64,000 nt of DNA from Meghimatium bilineatum. Taxonomy: Eukaryota > Mollusca > Gastropoda > Stylommatophora > Philomycidae. The translations under genes and the position numbers were made by a program. This document shows positions 11,809 to 23,142 of this stretch, one piece after another; position 1 is the stretch's first letter; the number at the start of each line of letters is the position of its first letter. The DNA lies in the NCBI GenBank assembly GCA_034231615.1, contig CM067317.1:15591073-15655072 (forward strand). Direction: 5' to 3'. The notes below the pieces were generated by a model. It searched no databases. It saw only the letters and a list, made by a program, of their open reading frames with translations, and was not told the DNA's origin.

Positions 11809-12206
11809 TCTATACTATGCTGACTGCTGCTGACTATAGTATAGTTCATTGATAAAAACCATATCAGCGCCTTACGTCGACTGGAGAATGAGGAAGAGTG
11901 ACAGAAAAAAGAGTCCCCACACATTCAGAGCTGCATATCCCAACGAAGATATCTATATAACCATTGACTTCAGATCTCCACGGAAATCAATAAAGAGTAC
12001 TAGACACCAATACATGAATGAAATGAAACAAGATGCCCGCATGTGATACACATGTCATTATGAACTATCTCACCGCAAAATAGCGTTCCGGGTCGTATTC
12101 ACAACTTACAACTTTCGCTGAAGAAAAAAGGGTACCTACAGGGTACCTTCTGTCCTATTCGAGGAAATCTTCGCTATCAACCTATATTTATATTTTGCTG
12201 CTGTCG

Positions 12207-12285
12207 TATGAACTTGTCTCGTGTAATTAGACGTATTGTGTCCGTGCCAATCGCGTATTGAATCTTTTCTCATCCTCGAGATCAT
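12207..12285 (-). mobile_element. Short fragment of the A-tailed composite element
   Basis: This matches 13154-13228 almost base for base (AACTTGTCTCGTGTAATTAG, then GTGTCCGTGCCAATCGCG and TCTCATCCTCGAG). It lies 0.9 kb from the copy at 12889-13998 in the same orientation, so a local duplication is as likely as an independent insertion. Confidence 0.75.
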
Positions 12286-12888
12286 TACCTTTCCTTTTTT
12301 GGATTGAATATTTTATAAACCAAAAAATGGAGGAAGCAAAGATAAACGTTGAACTCCCTTCTACGTGACTGGTAGCATGTCGTCATATTCTCCAAATATT
12401 GCTGCAAATTTACAGCAGCTACAACACTCACTCTGTCAGAACTTACCATCTGATCACGAAATATTCAGGTAATTACCAGCAGACTGTTCCGTGGACTCTC
12501 TAGTCAATTAGCCCTAAATCATAGAAAATCACAATACTTTTCTACATTTTATTATTTTTAATCAAGTCACAAGGTGTCCTCGTCACCCCCTGTCTAGCTC
12601 CGCTGCTGACTACACGGTGATTTGTCCACATATTCACAATAAATTGTGAGCTATCTTCTTAATTTTGATTTTCGTCTTTTTTTTCAATTTCTTAGCTACA
12701 ATATGTTCCATGTTGTTTTCCTAATAGTTATCTATAAACTAATCGCATAAAAAACTATATGTCTTTCATAATTTGCTTTATAGTGTATTTTGGTCGTATC
12801 TTGGACTATTTTTTGTTTTTGTCATTTATTATAGCCATCTTCAATTCATGTTTCACACGTTGTATAGTCTCATTGTGGTCTTTACTTG

Positions 12889-13998
12889 TTTGTTTGTTTT
12901 GTTTTGCGTTCGTTCCATTGTAATCATCACGGATATTCGTGTGATTTCCGCAGGAAGCGTAGTTACGTTGAGCTACCATTATGCGCCTTGTAGGCCCAGC
13001 ACAGCCGATTTCAGCATGCCGTGACATTTCGGATGGGCTACCCTAGTCTGTGACAGCCTTCCTATCTGTCGCCAGGCAGTGAATGTGTACTGACTCTACG
13101 CCGAGATGGTTTGTCCTTCACGTCTATCATGCACACGGTGTTCTGCCGCCAGTGAACTTGTCTCGTGTAATTAGACGTATTGTGTCCGTGCCAATCGCGT
13201 TTTGAATCTTTTCTCATCCTCGAGCTTGGTTCCGGTTACGGAAGAACTCGGCAGAAAAGTTGGGCTTGGACTCGTTCCCCTTCTTAGCCGAAGTGTTGTT
13301 CACCAACTTCGTGAACCACTAGTCCAAAACTGAGTCTATACACATAGTTAGGAGCGTCAGAGATTAGCATATTATTATAGAGATGCATAGTGCTTATCAC
13401 CTTGGACGGCTGTGACTGTGCCCAACGGATACTGAACGTTTTCTCTCCGCGAGCATGATTCCGATATAGGAAAAACGCGACAGTGGATCGGGGCCCGTGC
13501 TGGGATCACCGGTAACTAGAAGCTTGTCTCGATCAAACAAAACTTTAGTTCCGATTTCATTGAAACGTTTTCCGTTCACTTTGCATATGATGCTGCCCTC
13601 TAGTGCTGTGCTTTCCTCTCAGTCTACTCATTGTGCTATTCTTATGGTGACTGAAGCACCAATTATTTATATTTCTCATAACATTTGCCCACTTTGTAAC
13701 ATCTGCATTGGCCTTCCCTCCAATGCTTCTGCCGAACTGACTAGCTTCACTGTGTGTCCACAGTGCTGTTGCATATGTTGGCATTGAGGTGTCGGAGATA
13801 TTGTCTGTCTTTTTGCAGTCAAATCTCTTTCCATCTGCTACTTCCCCATTCACGGACTTCCCCAAAAATTGCAGCCAGAATCAGCACCAGCAGCTGTATT
13901 TCTGTTTCCAGGGTGCACCACGATGAGGTACTTTTGGGATCTTGATAATCTGCTAACCCTGGGTCCGCCAACAGCAATGCGGTACCCTTTGCACTCCA
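12889..13998 (-). mobile_element. A-tailed non-autonomous composite retroelement, copy B
   Basis: On minus the element starts at a 5' end shared with two other copies (TGCAAAGGG-ACCGCATTGCT) and ends in an A-rich tail, seen as TTTGTTTGTTTTGTTTTGCG at 12889-12908. Target repeats are GGTCTTTACTTG (12877-12888) and GGTCTTGACTTG (13999-14010), one mismatch in 12. No long coding frame is conserved among copies. Inside, near 13390-13500, it has one roughly 106-bp unit that is repeated in the other copies. Known parallels are A-tailed elements moved in trans by a LINE. Confidence 0.85.
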
Positions 13999-14029
13999 GG
14001 TCTTGACTTGATAACATTGAAATTGTGTA

Positions 14030-14213
14030 TCATTTGTGACTGCGAACATTTGTGACTGCGAACATTTGTGACTGCGAACATTTTGTGACTGCGAACATTT
14101 GTGACTGCGAACATTTTGTGACTGTGAACATTTGTGACTGCGAACATTTGTGACTGCGAACATTTGTGACTGCGAACATTTGTGACTGCGAACATTTGTG
14201 ACTGCGAATATTT
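14030..14213. repeat. Minisatellite, 16-17-bp unit, about 11 copies
   Basis: The unit is TTTGTGACTGCGAACA with one-base length variants. It lies 20 bp outside the target duplication of element copy B. Minus-strand frames stay open through the array but cross straight into the mobile element. Confidence 0.9.
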
Positions 14214-14319
14214 TGTGGATAAGTCCCCGTTTTTCGTATTTTATTATATTCATTGTACTCCTCAATATTCTAAGATCCATTTTGACCTACACCGTTTCCT
14301 CTCCTTAATATTTCACTGA

Positions 14320-14357
14320 TTTTCTCTCTCTCTCTCTCTCACTCTCTCTCTCTCTCT
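14320..14357. repeat. (TC)n microsatellite with one interruption
   Basis: TC dinucleotides with one AC interruption. Confidence 0.9.
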
Positions 14358-14469
14358 GATCTTATATCATTCTCCTCTTCTTTATTTCGATTTCCCAGCT
14401 TCATGTACCATCGCCTATAACGTGTATATATAGGTTCCATAAATATCGTATTTCTTTGATGTCATAAGG

Positions 14470-14590
14470 CATTTGCATTGTGAGCATTTTAATCTACCCT
14501 CCGACAGAAAAATCCCTGTCTTTATCTGAAGTCGAACCCAGGACCTTACGTGTGTGAACCTATCGTTCTTACCTCTCGGCCATGCGCGAC
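14470..14590 (-). mobile_element. tRNA-derived SINE (family 2), short copy
   Basis: On minus: TGGCCGAGAGGTAA (A box, complement of 14569-14582), then GGTCCTGGGTTCGACTTC (B box, complement of 14528-14545), then CTGTCGGAGGGTAGATT. The body is shared with the SINE pieces at 14640-14785 and 21053-21245. Confidence 0.8.
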
Positions 14591-14639
14591 ATTTGTATAA
14601 ATAATTTAAATGTCAATATGTCTGCCAATACTGCATGTT

Positions 14640-14790
14640 TCTGTTAGGGAGTTGCAGGAAGGGGTTTGCAGCTGTGTGATAAAGGCCACATTCTCTTGCT
14701 GTCGCCACATCATGTACAGGGAGAGGTTGTCTTTTTTTTAAATTTACCCTCCGACAGAAAACAAACCCAGTCCTACTATATATATCTATA
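14640..14790 (-). mobile_element. SINE family 2, headless copy
   Basis: Shares GTTAGGGAGTTGCAG, GTGTGATAAAGGCC, CACATCATGT and CCCTCCGACAGAAAA in order with 21053-21175. The tRNA-like head is absent. Confidence 0.7.
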
Positions 14791-14796
14791 AACAGA

Positions 14797-14960
14797 CCCA
14801 TAAATCGTCAGGGTCGTAGTGGTACCACATTGGATGTTTCAGCAAACAAGAGTCTTCCAGCGATTTCTATCTTCAACAATGCGGATAAGTGAGGAAAGAT
14901 CGTGTGCTGATGTTGATGTCTGTCCATGTCTTTATTTGCAATCCATGTCTTTATATGAGA
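14797..14960 (-). pseudogene. RTE family C 3' fragment
   Basis: Matches 61680-61790 and 36340-36500 (CGTCAGGGTCGTAGTGGTAC, then CACATTGGATG and GTCTTCCAGCGA). Read on minus, the better-preserved copy at 36346-36537 encodes the LINE C-terminus. Confidence 0.7.
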
Positions 14961-16084
14961 CAAACGTTCCATCATTTAGGTCATGTGCCATATCAATACT
15001 TTAACATTCCTTAAAATCCTAAATTACATACACTTTCCTTCTTTTTTTTTCTTTGCTCTAATGTAGGTTCATCCGTGTGTGTCCATTGTTTACGTCCAGA
15101 TGAAGTGATGGCATTTTACATCGAAATTTCATTTATCATTGACGTTTCGTTGTTAAACTGTCAAGTACAATATTTAGTACACTTTAATTGATTTTGATTG
15201 CATATTGGTTCATACTCGTATGTGCCCTATGTAATCTCAGCCTTATATTTCCAGCTAGTTGGGTTATTCTTTCAATACTGACGATGTCATTTTGGTTATA
15301 TTAGGGCCACACAAAAATAATGAAAGCTGTAAATTACATCACAAAAAGTCACCAAAAATATATAATATTCCTTTTTAACCTATAGCCCACCGCCTAAAAC
15401 CTAGTCCCCATTACTGCACCCACCAGAATGCATACTTTTCGAACAGTTCTGAAAGTAATGCACTACTTGAAATTCAATGTCGCCAGATTTACTGTTTTAT
15501 TGTATTTATATATACAAATATTCCGTCCCTGTATTCAGAGAACCTTCATAATTCCTTCAGGGAAAACCACCATTTGCAATACACTATACCAACTTGCCAC
15601 GAATTCGCGTACACATGTTTTCTTTTGATATTTCATATTCCGCAACCACTAATATCAATTAAATTGAGATCAATATTTACATCTCAGTCAAAAGATTTCG
15701 TCTTGATTAAAGGAGGTCAGATACTTTATCTTAAATTCATTCTGAAATTTTCCAACTGGCTCATTATTTGCACAACTAAAATGGCCCTTCATCATTACGA
15801 AGATAAAGGATTAATGCAATTATGACTGATAATGTCCTGCTGGTATTGAAATAGCTCATAGAAATGTAATGTGTTCACATCTTTTGTTCATTTGTGTCTT
15901 TTAAAAAGGAAATAAATCGTATTTGTAATGTATTTTATCTGTGTGAGTCTCGTTAGGGCTCAAATTTGTAAAAAAAATTAATAAGGCTCTAGCTGAGGAA
16001 AAGGATATAATAGGAAATAGACATAAGTAGCGTTACACGAGTTGTTTGAAACTTTATTCTGTGAAATAAATTTCTGCAGAAAAC
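14961..16084. other. Non-coding DNA, no gene recognised
   Basis: No recognisable coding frame, array or element terminus. The overlapping frames at 15428-15825 have no family resemblance. Confidence 0.45.
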
Positions 16085-16300
16085 AACGTCATAACAACAC
16101 AGTAGTAATTTGGCACAGCTGTATCCCTAATTCTCAGAGATGCTGGAGTAAAACGACAAATTATAGCAAAAATTAGAAGCACACAATCAAGATTTCTAAA
16201 GCATGTGATGAGGAAAGTAAAACATGCACATTTAGTAATCACTGGAGAGACCAAAGGGAGAAGAGACATAGGAATACACGGGAAAAAAAATTTCTCGATG
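16085..16300 (+). pseudogene. RTE/BovB-like LINE C-terminal fragment
   Basis: The plus strand reads RQIIAKIRSTQSRFLKHVMR, then KVKHAHLVITGETKGRRD. This is the FLGHVMRK...L..TGK..G.R signature after the RT thumb of BovB-like elements. It is short and degraded. Confidence 0.6.
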
Positions 16301-16509
16301 GGTTGTCACTGTGGCACATAAAAGAAGTCACCAACTGAATTTATTAATAACACAAAATACAGAGAGTTGTGGAGCATGCAGCCCAGAAACTCACTTTAAA
16401 AATGTGGATATTCATCAATAGATGTCAACTGTTTACTTCGCATTAGATTGTTAGAGTTGATATAAAAATTATGAGTTATGGAAAGAAAGTGATCGGAGAA
16501 GGCGGTGGG

Positions 16510-16720
16510 GGTAAAGATTAAAAAATATACAAAATGGAAATGGATAGGACACGTCCTCAGAAAAAAAAGACAATAACATAACAATAAAGGCTTTGGATTG
16601 GAACTGATATGGAAAGAGGAGAATTGGGAAACCGAAGAATACCTGGATAAGAACAGTGGATGGGACAAAATCAAAAAGGACCTCGTGGACAGATGAAGAT
16701 AGTGCAACACCGAAATCTTT
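16510..16720 (+). pseudogene. Second LINE C-terminal fragment (different family)
   Basis: The plus strand encodes KWKWIGHVLRKK, then NNITIKALDW, the W-x-GH-x-LRK...ITRQALDWNP signature of another endonuclease-RT LINE family. It contains stops and shifts. It lies 200 bp after the BovB-like fragment on the same strand and is not continuous with it. The 142-codon minus-strand frame here is its shadow. Confidence 0.6.
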
Positions 16721-16824
16721 GGAGAGTGATTGTTGTAAACTAACGTTTCAACTTGGAACTGAAAACAAAGAGAAATAAAAATTCTGAAAAGTAGATATTC
16801 TAGGATTGACATTTCACAGAACAC

Positions 16825-17250
16825 TAGAACATTCTAGTTCAATGTCAAAAATCAGGTTTTACACACAAAAACAAACAAATCGGCTTGACAATTTTTTAGT
16901 GCAAACACAGATTCTGCAAGTAATAGAGAAATGAGCATGCAAAAATGCAATGTTGCTTGCAGTGTCTGTATTTGCTTACACTTTTTTCGGAACAAACTCT
17001 AGAGCTAATGAACACGGATATTATATCGACATGCGAAAGTCATAATTTCAGCAAATATGTTTTGTTACATAGAGTATACTCGTTGTTTCTTTAGATCCTC
17101 TGCAATTACAAGCAATAGAGTGTATCGTTGTGTGCAAATTTAGAGGTGGGATGGGTTCAAATGATCTCTATTCATCACCAGAAATCCCCAACTCGTAGCG
17201 GTAGGCGTTGCTTTTCACTCAGTGGTAATAAAAAAGTAATAGTGCAGATA
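16825..17250. other. Non-coding spacer before the 48-bp array
   Basis: Nothing recognised. Confidence 0.4.
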
Positions 17251-17252
17251 AC

Positions 17253-18180
17253 ATGCTGAGAAACAACAACAACAATACTTCACTATATTATCATGTCCAC
17301 ATGCTGAGAAACAACAACACCAACAATACTTCACTATATTATCATGTCCACATGCTGAGTAACAACAACACCAACAATACTTCACTATATTATTGTGTCC
17401 ACGTGATGAGAAACAACAACAACATTACTTCACTATATTATTGTGTCCACGTGATGAGAAACAACAACAACAATACTTCACTATATTATCATGTCCACAT
17501 GCTGAGAAACAACAACACCAACAATACTTCACTATATTATTGTGTCCACGTGATGAGAAACAACAACAACAATACTTCACTATATTATCATGTCCACATG
17601 CTGAGAAACAACAACAACAATACTTCACTATATTATTGTGTCCACATGCTGAGTAACAACAACAACAATACTTCACTATATTATCATGTCCACATGCTGA
17701 GTAACAACAACAACAATACTTCACTATATTATCATGTCCACATGCTGAGTAACAACAACACCAACAATACTTCACTATATTATTGTGTCCACATGCTGAG
17801 TAACAACAACACCAACAATACTTCACTATATTATTGTGTCCACGTGATGAGAAACAACAACAACAATACTTCACTATATTATTGTGTCCACATGCTGAGT
17901 AACAACAACAACAATACTTCACTATATTATCATGTCCACATGCTGAGAAACAACAACAACAATACTTCACTATATTATTGTGTCCACATGCTGAGAAACA
18001 ACAACAATACTTCACTATATTATCATGTCCACATGCTGAGTAACAACAACAACAATACTTCACTATATTATCATGTCCACATGCTGAGAGACAGTAACAA
18101 CAATACTTCACTATATTATCATGTCCACATGCTGAGAAACAACAACAACAATACTTCACTACATTATCATGTCCACATGC
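17253..18180. repeat. Minisatellite, 45/48/51-bp unit, about 19 copies
   Basis: The unit holds ATGCTGAG, a CAA run, TACTTCACTATATTATCATG and TCCAC. Units differ by CAA or CACCAA insertions and by linked point variants (TCATG versus TTGTG; CATGCTGAG versus CGTGATGAG). All length changes are multiples of three, so a 326-codon plus frame and a 244-codon minus frame survive. The plus frame has no signal peptide or non-repeat body; its last 15 codons are unique sequence. Confidence 0.95.
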
Positions 18181-18429
18181 TAGGGGTTTACTGCAGGTTT
18201 ATCTACATATACACAGACCTAACATGGGCATGAAAAATTCACTTCCCGGTTACGATCGGAGGCTCATAATTTGAATGTTTTGATTCGATTAGAATACTGT
18301 GTCTGTAGTAATACGAGTTTTAAAATGTATAAAATGTTTTATTTTCCTGGAATTTTACTGAGGAAATATATTAACGTGCACCCAATAAGATTTAAAAAAT
18401 CGCCATACTGGAAGAAGGAGAAATAATAT

Positions 18430-18615
18430 GTTGCAATTTCATCTCTTCTCTATGTGACGTGTCCTTTGCAGAACGTTGACCTCACTGCCACTCTGTAAGT
18501 CTCACGGCAATGTGCGAGCGTCCAGTTTCTTCCAGTGTCATGTTCAGAAGGTCTTCAATGTCATGTGTCCAACGTCGTCTTGGTCTGCCTTTTGTTCTCA
18601 CCCTGGAACTTTAAC
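18430..18615 (-). pseudogene. RTE family B-like 3' fragment, diverged
   Basis: The block TGTGACGTGTCCTTTGCAGA, then CGTCGTCTTGGTCTGCC and TTCTCACCCTGGAAC aligns in order with the minus-strand 3' end of RTE family B at 25633-25800. It encodes on minus the G-K-R-R-x-G-R-P-R-R-R-W segment in degraded form. Confidence 0.65.
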
Positions 18616-18645
18616 TTCCATGATTAGTCTTGCAAATCCATACAA

Positions 18646-18730
18646 GAACTAAAAGTACAGGCAGCAGATCGCAACGCATGGAGAATCATAACCTCTGCCC
18701 TATATGCCCCCTGTAGCATGCAAGGAACAA
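18646..18730 (+). pseudogene. LINE C-terminal tip
   Basis: The plus strand reads QELKVQAADRNAWRIITSAL, then YAPCSMQGTS and a stop. The A-x-DR-x-x-W motif is the usual last block of endonuclease-RT LINE proteins. The rest of the element is not present in the same strand nearby. Confidence 0.55.
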
Positions 18731-18773
18731 GCTAATTAACTAAATACGTATGGAACTATTTAAACTATAGTTC

Positions 18774-18864
18774 TGATATATTCATGTGCCCCAATAAGTC
18801 TGGATATATTCATGTGCCCCCAATAAGTCTGGATATATTCATGTGCCCCCAATAAGTGTGGAGA
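18774..18864. repeat. Minisatellite, about 29-bp unit, 3 copies
   Basis: GATATATTCATGTGCCCCC followed by AATAAGTCTG, repeated with a one-C length change. Confidence 0.9.
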
Positions 18865-19149
18865 TATTCAAATTTTAGTTTTGACCTACTTGTCGCTGTA
18901 AAATTCCTAGAAAGTTTTCAGTTCCGATATGCAAGTCTAACTACAATAAAACCAATACGTATGTGACCAATTAGATTTACGTGATTCTAATATGAGAAAA
19001 TCAGATCTATATGTGATTCTAATATGAAGAAAAGATGGAAAAGATATATTGCACGAATAAAATGGTCACCAACAAAATCAATCATGATTCGTCAAAAAAA
19101 AATTATGTCCTTGGTATATTACTGTCTCGTACACTCACTGGCAAATTAA

Positions 19150-19272
19150 CTGTCACGGTGTAGAGTCAGTACACATTCGCCGCCTGAGGACAGATAGGAA
19201 GGCTATCACAGGCTAGAGTAGCCCACCCGAAATGTCAAGGCATGCCGAAATCGGCTGTGCTTGTCCAGAAGT
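19150..19272 (+). mobile_element. A-tailed composite element, internal 3' fragment
   Basis: Shares GGCTATCACAGGCTAG, GTAGCCCACCCGAA and GGCATGCCGAAATCGG in order with 46935-46998 of copy E. It is truncated at both ends and lacks the A-rich tail. Confidence 0.8.
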
Positions 19273-19369
19273 TTTACAAGTATGTATGTTTACAAATATC
19301 TGACGTGTTTATCATCAGATAATTTTTCTATATATCTGTACTTGCTTATGTATGTATCTTGAAAATTCC

Positions 19370-19435
19370 CATTCAGTGATACCTCAACCAAGTGTGTATG
19401 TCCATTCAGTGATACCTCAACCAAGTGTGTATGTC
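19370..19435. repeat. Minisatellite, 33-bp unit, 2 copies
   Basis: Two identical copies of CATTCAGTGATACCTCAACC followed by AAGTGTGTATGTC. An apparent 81-codon minus-strand frame simply spans it. Confidence 0.9.
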
Positions 19436-19439
19436 TATT

Positions 19440-21050
19440 CTGGAAAAAGTTATGACTTTCTTTTCGAATTAATTTGGCATCAAAATAATTGACATGGAGC
19501 ATACAGAAAAATATAAACTTAACTTGTGACCACAAAAAAGACTTTTAATAAAACTGAGCTGTTAATAAGTTATGAATTATCTTACTTATTTTCAATAAAA
19601 TAATACACAAACTAAACATTGTTGTGTTTACGAAGACATAAATAATTCGAAGTTGCATTGCGAAGACAATGTACCGAGACAAGTTGCATTGCAAAGATAG
19701 TGTTGATCACATTGTTAGAATTTTCCAATGCATGCAGAAGTAATTAATATTCACAATGTCAGCTAATGAGCTCAATTATAATTAAAATAAATTATATACA
19801 ATTTATAAAAATATAATAGAATTTAACAGAAACAATAGATCTTTCTGTTCGCAAAGAAAAGAAGCATCCGTTGATAACATTTTTGTAATTATCAGATGCA
19901 TGCAGAACTAATTAATATTCAAAATGTCAGCTAATTCGCATGATTACAATTAAATCGATGTTTTTAAAAACTAATCGTTGTTTTCCGTCATCTCAAACAG
20001 TCTTAACAGTTACCTATATCTTAACAGTTACCTATATTATCTAAAGAAAAATGATAAAAGAAATTAATAAAGTGACAACCAGTGCTCACTAAATTCGTAA
20101 GCGTTATAATGTAGTTAACGTGCATCGAAGCACTAGGGTGTGTATCGATATGAAATATTTCTATCAGAATCGATGACCACTATGTGTAGCAAATATGTCT
20201 AGTCCCGAATCACAAGCCCGTATATGGACATAGCATATAGTATATAGGCAAAATTTTATTCTCAAAATTTCGGAGATAATTATCATGAGATTTTTTTTCC
20301 CAGGTCACAGGCTGAAAAAAAATCAGCTTCAAACCTTGACATGACAACAGCAAAATCCATAAACTATATTGTGATATAAAAACAAATTGCACACCTTACT
20401 GTCTCACGTGTCATTGTTCTCCTTTCGACAAGTTGTGTGATTCACAAATTGAATTACAGTCACTAACAAGGTGGTAATCGGAAATTGTTGTTCACGCTTC
20501 ACATAATAAGAGAACAAAGCAGTTTCTTCAGATTTTTACTTCACTTTGTCAACTCCAAATCAGATATTGTGCACGGCTCAGTGGTGACTTTGTGGTCTTT
20601 GATGCGTATCACTATTAGCGCGACATATGATTAATGGGAATTTCCTTTGACCTATATTATCCGTGACAGGAGTGAATCAGGCTTAATTATTGATGTTTTT
20701 TAAAAATTTGTTAAGGAAAGATAACCATCGTGACAACTGGTAAATTAAAGGACAAGAGGGGGAAAAATAAATAATGATCTAATACTGGGTGCCTAATTAT
20801 CTGAGTTAGAAAATCTTACAGGTAAACATAAAGTCAGTGATATTATTGCAAAGGTCACTTTTTTATTACAACCCTGATCGATCGCATGGCATAAAAAAGT
20901 GGATAGATATATACAAAACAATGCACAACAGTAACAAGAAAAGCGTAATAATGCTTAAAGCTTATATCTATAATAGTGCAAAACAATGGCGTATCTTGGA
21001 TTTTCATAGAGAGCATGCAATTATAAAACTGTCAATATTACATTTTTCCC
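19440..21050. other. AT-rich DNA, no gene recognised
   Basis: Holds dispersed near-repeats (AAGTTGCATTGC at about 19650 and 19682; TGCAGAA-TAATTAATATTC at 19733 and 19903; CTTAACAGTTACCTATAT twice at 20003-20036). No coding frame or element terminus was supported. Confidence 0.5.
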
Positions 21051-21052
21051 GT

Positions 21053-21245
21053 TAGGAAGTTGCAGCAGATTTGGAATGGCGTGTGTGATAAAGGTCGTGT
21101 GGCCGCATGCACATCATGTTCAGTGTGTGTGTGTTTTTTTTTAATTTACACTCCGGCAGAATAAACCCAGTCTTTACTGGAGATCGATCACTGGACCAAA
21201 CCGGGTGTAAAATCAAAGCTATAACCTTTCGACCAATAATGAGGG
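21053..21245 (-). mobile_element. tRNA-derived SINE (family 2), near-complete copy
   Basis: On minus the head carries TGGTCGAAAGGTTATAGC (A box, complement of 21218-21235) and GGTCCAGTGATCGATCTC (B box, complement of 21179-21196). The GACTGGGTTTATTCTGCCGG body and the GTGTGATAAAGG 3' region follow. This links the head-containing piece at 14470 and the headless piece at 14640 into one family. Confidence 0.8.
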
Positions 21246-22665
21246 CCGTTGGTACGTCTACGGTAAAAAAATAAAGGAATGGTACACCTAAAAAATAGGC
21301 ATTCTCCTCTATTCGTCAACATCCATTTTCCGTGCGTTTTAGTGACCTTTACGGAAAATTTATTAGTTTTCAGTTGGGCAGCCAACTTCACCCCTCGAAC
21401 TTCCTTTGTTGCCTCCTACTTCATGCATGAACGGTCACAGTTTTGCTATTATCTGCTCCACGTTTTATAGTGTTTTTGTGGTACCTTGGAGATGGGCAAC
21501 TCATATGCTGATGCGCGTATTTTCTGATTTAAAACAAAAATGTGTGCACTGATGAATCAACCACTTTTCTTGTATTTAGTTTCACCCTTCTAATCTTGTC
21601 TCAGATATTTCAAGTGCCATGTTTTACAATGTATTTCTAGTATTAATTGAGCAATTCTCTTGTGTTCTGGTATTGATCGCAGACTCCAACAACAAACTAT
21701 GGAAGTTTTCGAAGGAAAGAAATTAATGTCATTAAAGCAATAAAAAGAAGACTTTGTGAGTTTACCTCGTTGATAGATCAGGTGTCTGTCTTTTTGTTTT
21801 GGACCTTCTACTTATTCCTATGGTTGTATTTTAGACTCTCTATTACTATTCGTGATTTTATTAAAATGAATTAATCTACATCCCATGTGATGAAATATTC
21901 AATCTTACTCCTAAAACTCACTCTTAAAAGTCGAATTTGCGACTGATATTGTAGGTCACAAGTTACTTTTTTCCATGCCTTTTATTCCAATCACAGTAAT
22001 ACAGAATTTTATAAATAATATTATTTTATTTTTAAACCATAATTACATAATGCCGCCACATTAACTCTTGAGAGTTAATGTTGACATTAACTCTTCAGAA
22101 TTGAATTCAGAGTTTTCTTACCCTGCCGTAATATATTTAGAAGTAACTATACAAATTGTGTTTGAGCGGGAAATCAGCAGATGGGGTCTGCTTCACATGC
22201 CATTTTAGAGGCTTCTCGGAGATAAGGAGTTAATTAAAGGTTGACCACAATGGAACGCCAACATCATATGTCTCTTGACTGCACACTAACACGCTGTACT
22301 TTACTCATCTCGTGATATTTCCTTCCCATTTGTTTTGGAAAAAAAAATAAAACAGTATAGACATTGACATTATTGTACTAAGATTACTCCATATGTACTT
22401 CGTTCCTATCAAAGACTTGACATGTCACCTGCTGAGAGTAGCACAGAAAGCACGTAACATGGTAACTCCAAACAACAATCACCAGGTTTTCCAACAAATT
22501 CCATTGCAAGCAAGAAGTCGACAGCGCCATCCAGTGACATCTCGAGCACAAAGCTAACGGTTTAACCAGGGCCATCTTCTGTATAAAAGACATGTGTAAA
22601 AAAAATATACACATGACCTGAAAGACCACTTTTTATTATAACCGCGCTTTTCTTTGGTCAGGCCT
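21246..22665. other. Non-coding DNA with a small inverted repeat and a shared 33-bp word
   Basis: ACATTAACTCT/AGAGTTAATGT forms an 11-bp stem with a two-base centre near 22059-22082. GCCGTAATATATTTAGAAGT followed by AACTATACAAATT at 22124-22157 recurs at 29228-29261 in the same orientation, so both are probably one old interspersed repeat. No gene was recognised. Confidence 0.5.
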
Positions 22666-22673
22666 TTGCTATT

Positions 22674-22755
22674 TTTTGGGCATGCGACTCCAAGTACATA
22701 AATAGTGACCAAAAAAAGCGCCACACTAATCAAATACGTAACGAATGAAGTCCTA
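22674..22755 (+). repeat. Interspersed repeat (family Y), first of three copies
   Basis: GCATGCGACTCCAAGTACAT, then AAATAGTGACCAA and AATCAAATACGTAACGAATG. It matches 57368-57440 (GCATATGACTCCAAGTATAT, AAACAGAGACCAA) and more weakly 56749-56835. Confidence 0.65.
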
Positions 22756-22949
22756 ATTAATTATGTACAGAGGTCTTCTAGTACGTAAAAGATCACTCTT
22801 AACCAGTACACCAAGGAGATTTTCATGTACATCTCTACCTACCTCCTGCTGGCGCCGCCGATCACATTTTTGCCTTCAAGTAAAGCGTTTATAACCTTGT
22901 GATGTCTTTTCATTCAAATATTTTGTAGCGTAACAATATTTTTATTTCA

Positions 22950-23142
22950 AATGTACACTGTTTTTTTTAATATAAAACCCATGTACTGTAAGGGGCTATA
23001 AATACATTTTTAAATATAAAACCCATGTATTGTGTGGGGCTATCCATAAATTTTTAAATATAAAACCCATGTATTGTGTGGGGCTATCCATAAATTTTTT
23101 AATATACAACCCATGTATTGTGTGGGGCTATCCATAAATTAA
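22950..23142. repeat. Minisatellite, about 44-bp unit, 4 copies
   Basis: The unit contains TATAAAACCCATGTATTGTG and TGGGGCTATCCATAAATTTT. Confidence 0.9.

Noticed and set aside
16396-16824. A 142-codon minus-strand frame
   Set aside because: It lies antisense to the LINE fragment encoding KWKWIGHVLRK and has no resemblance of its own.
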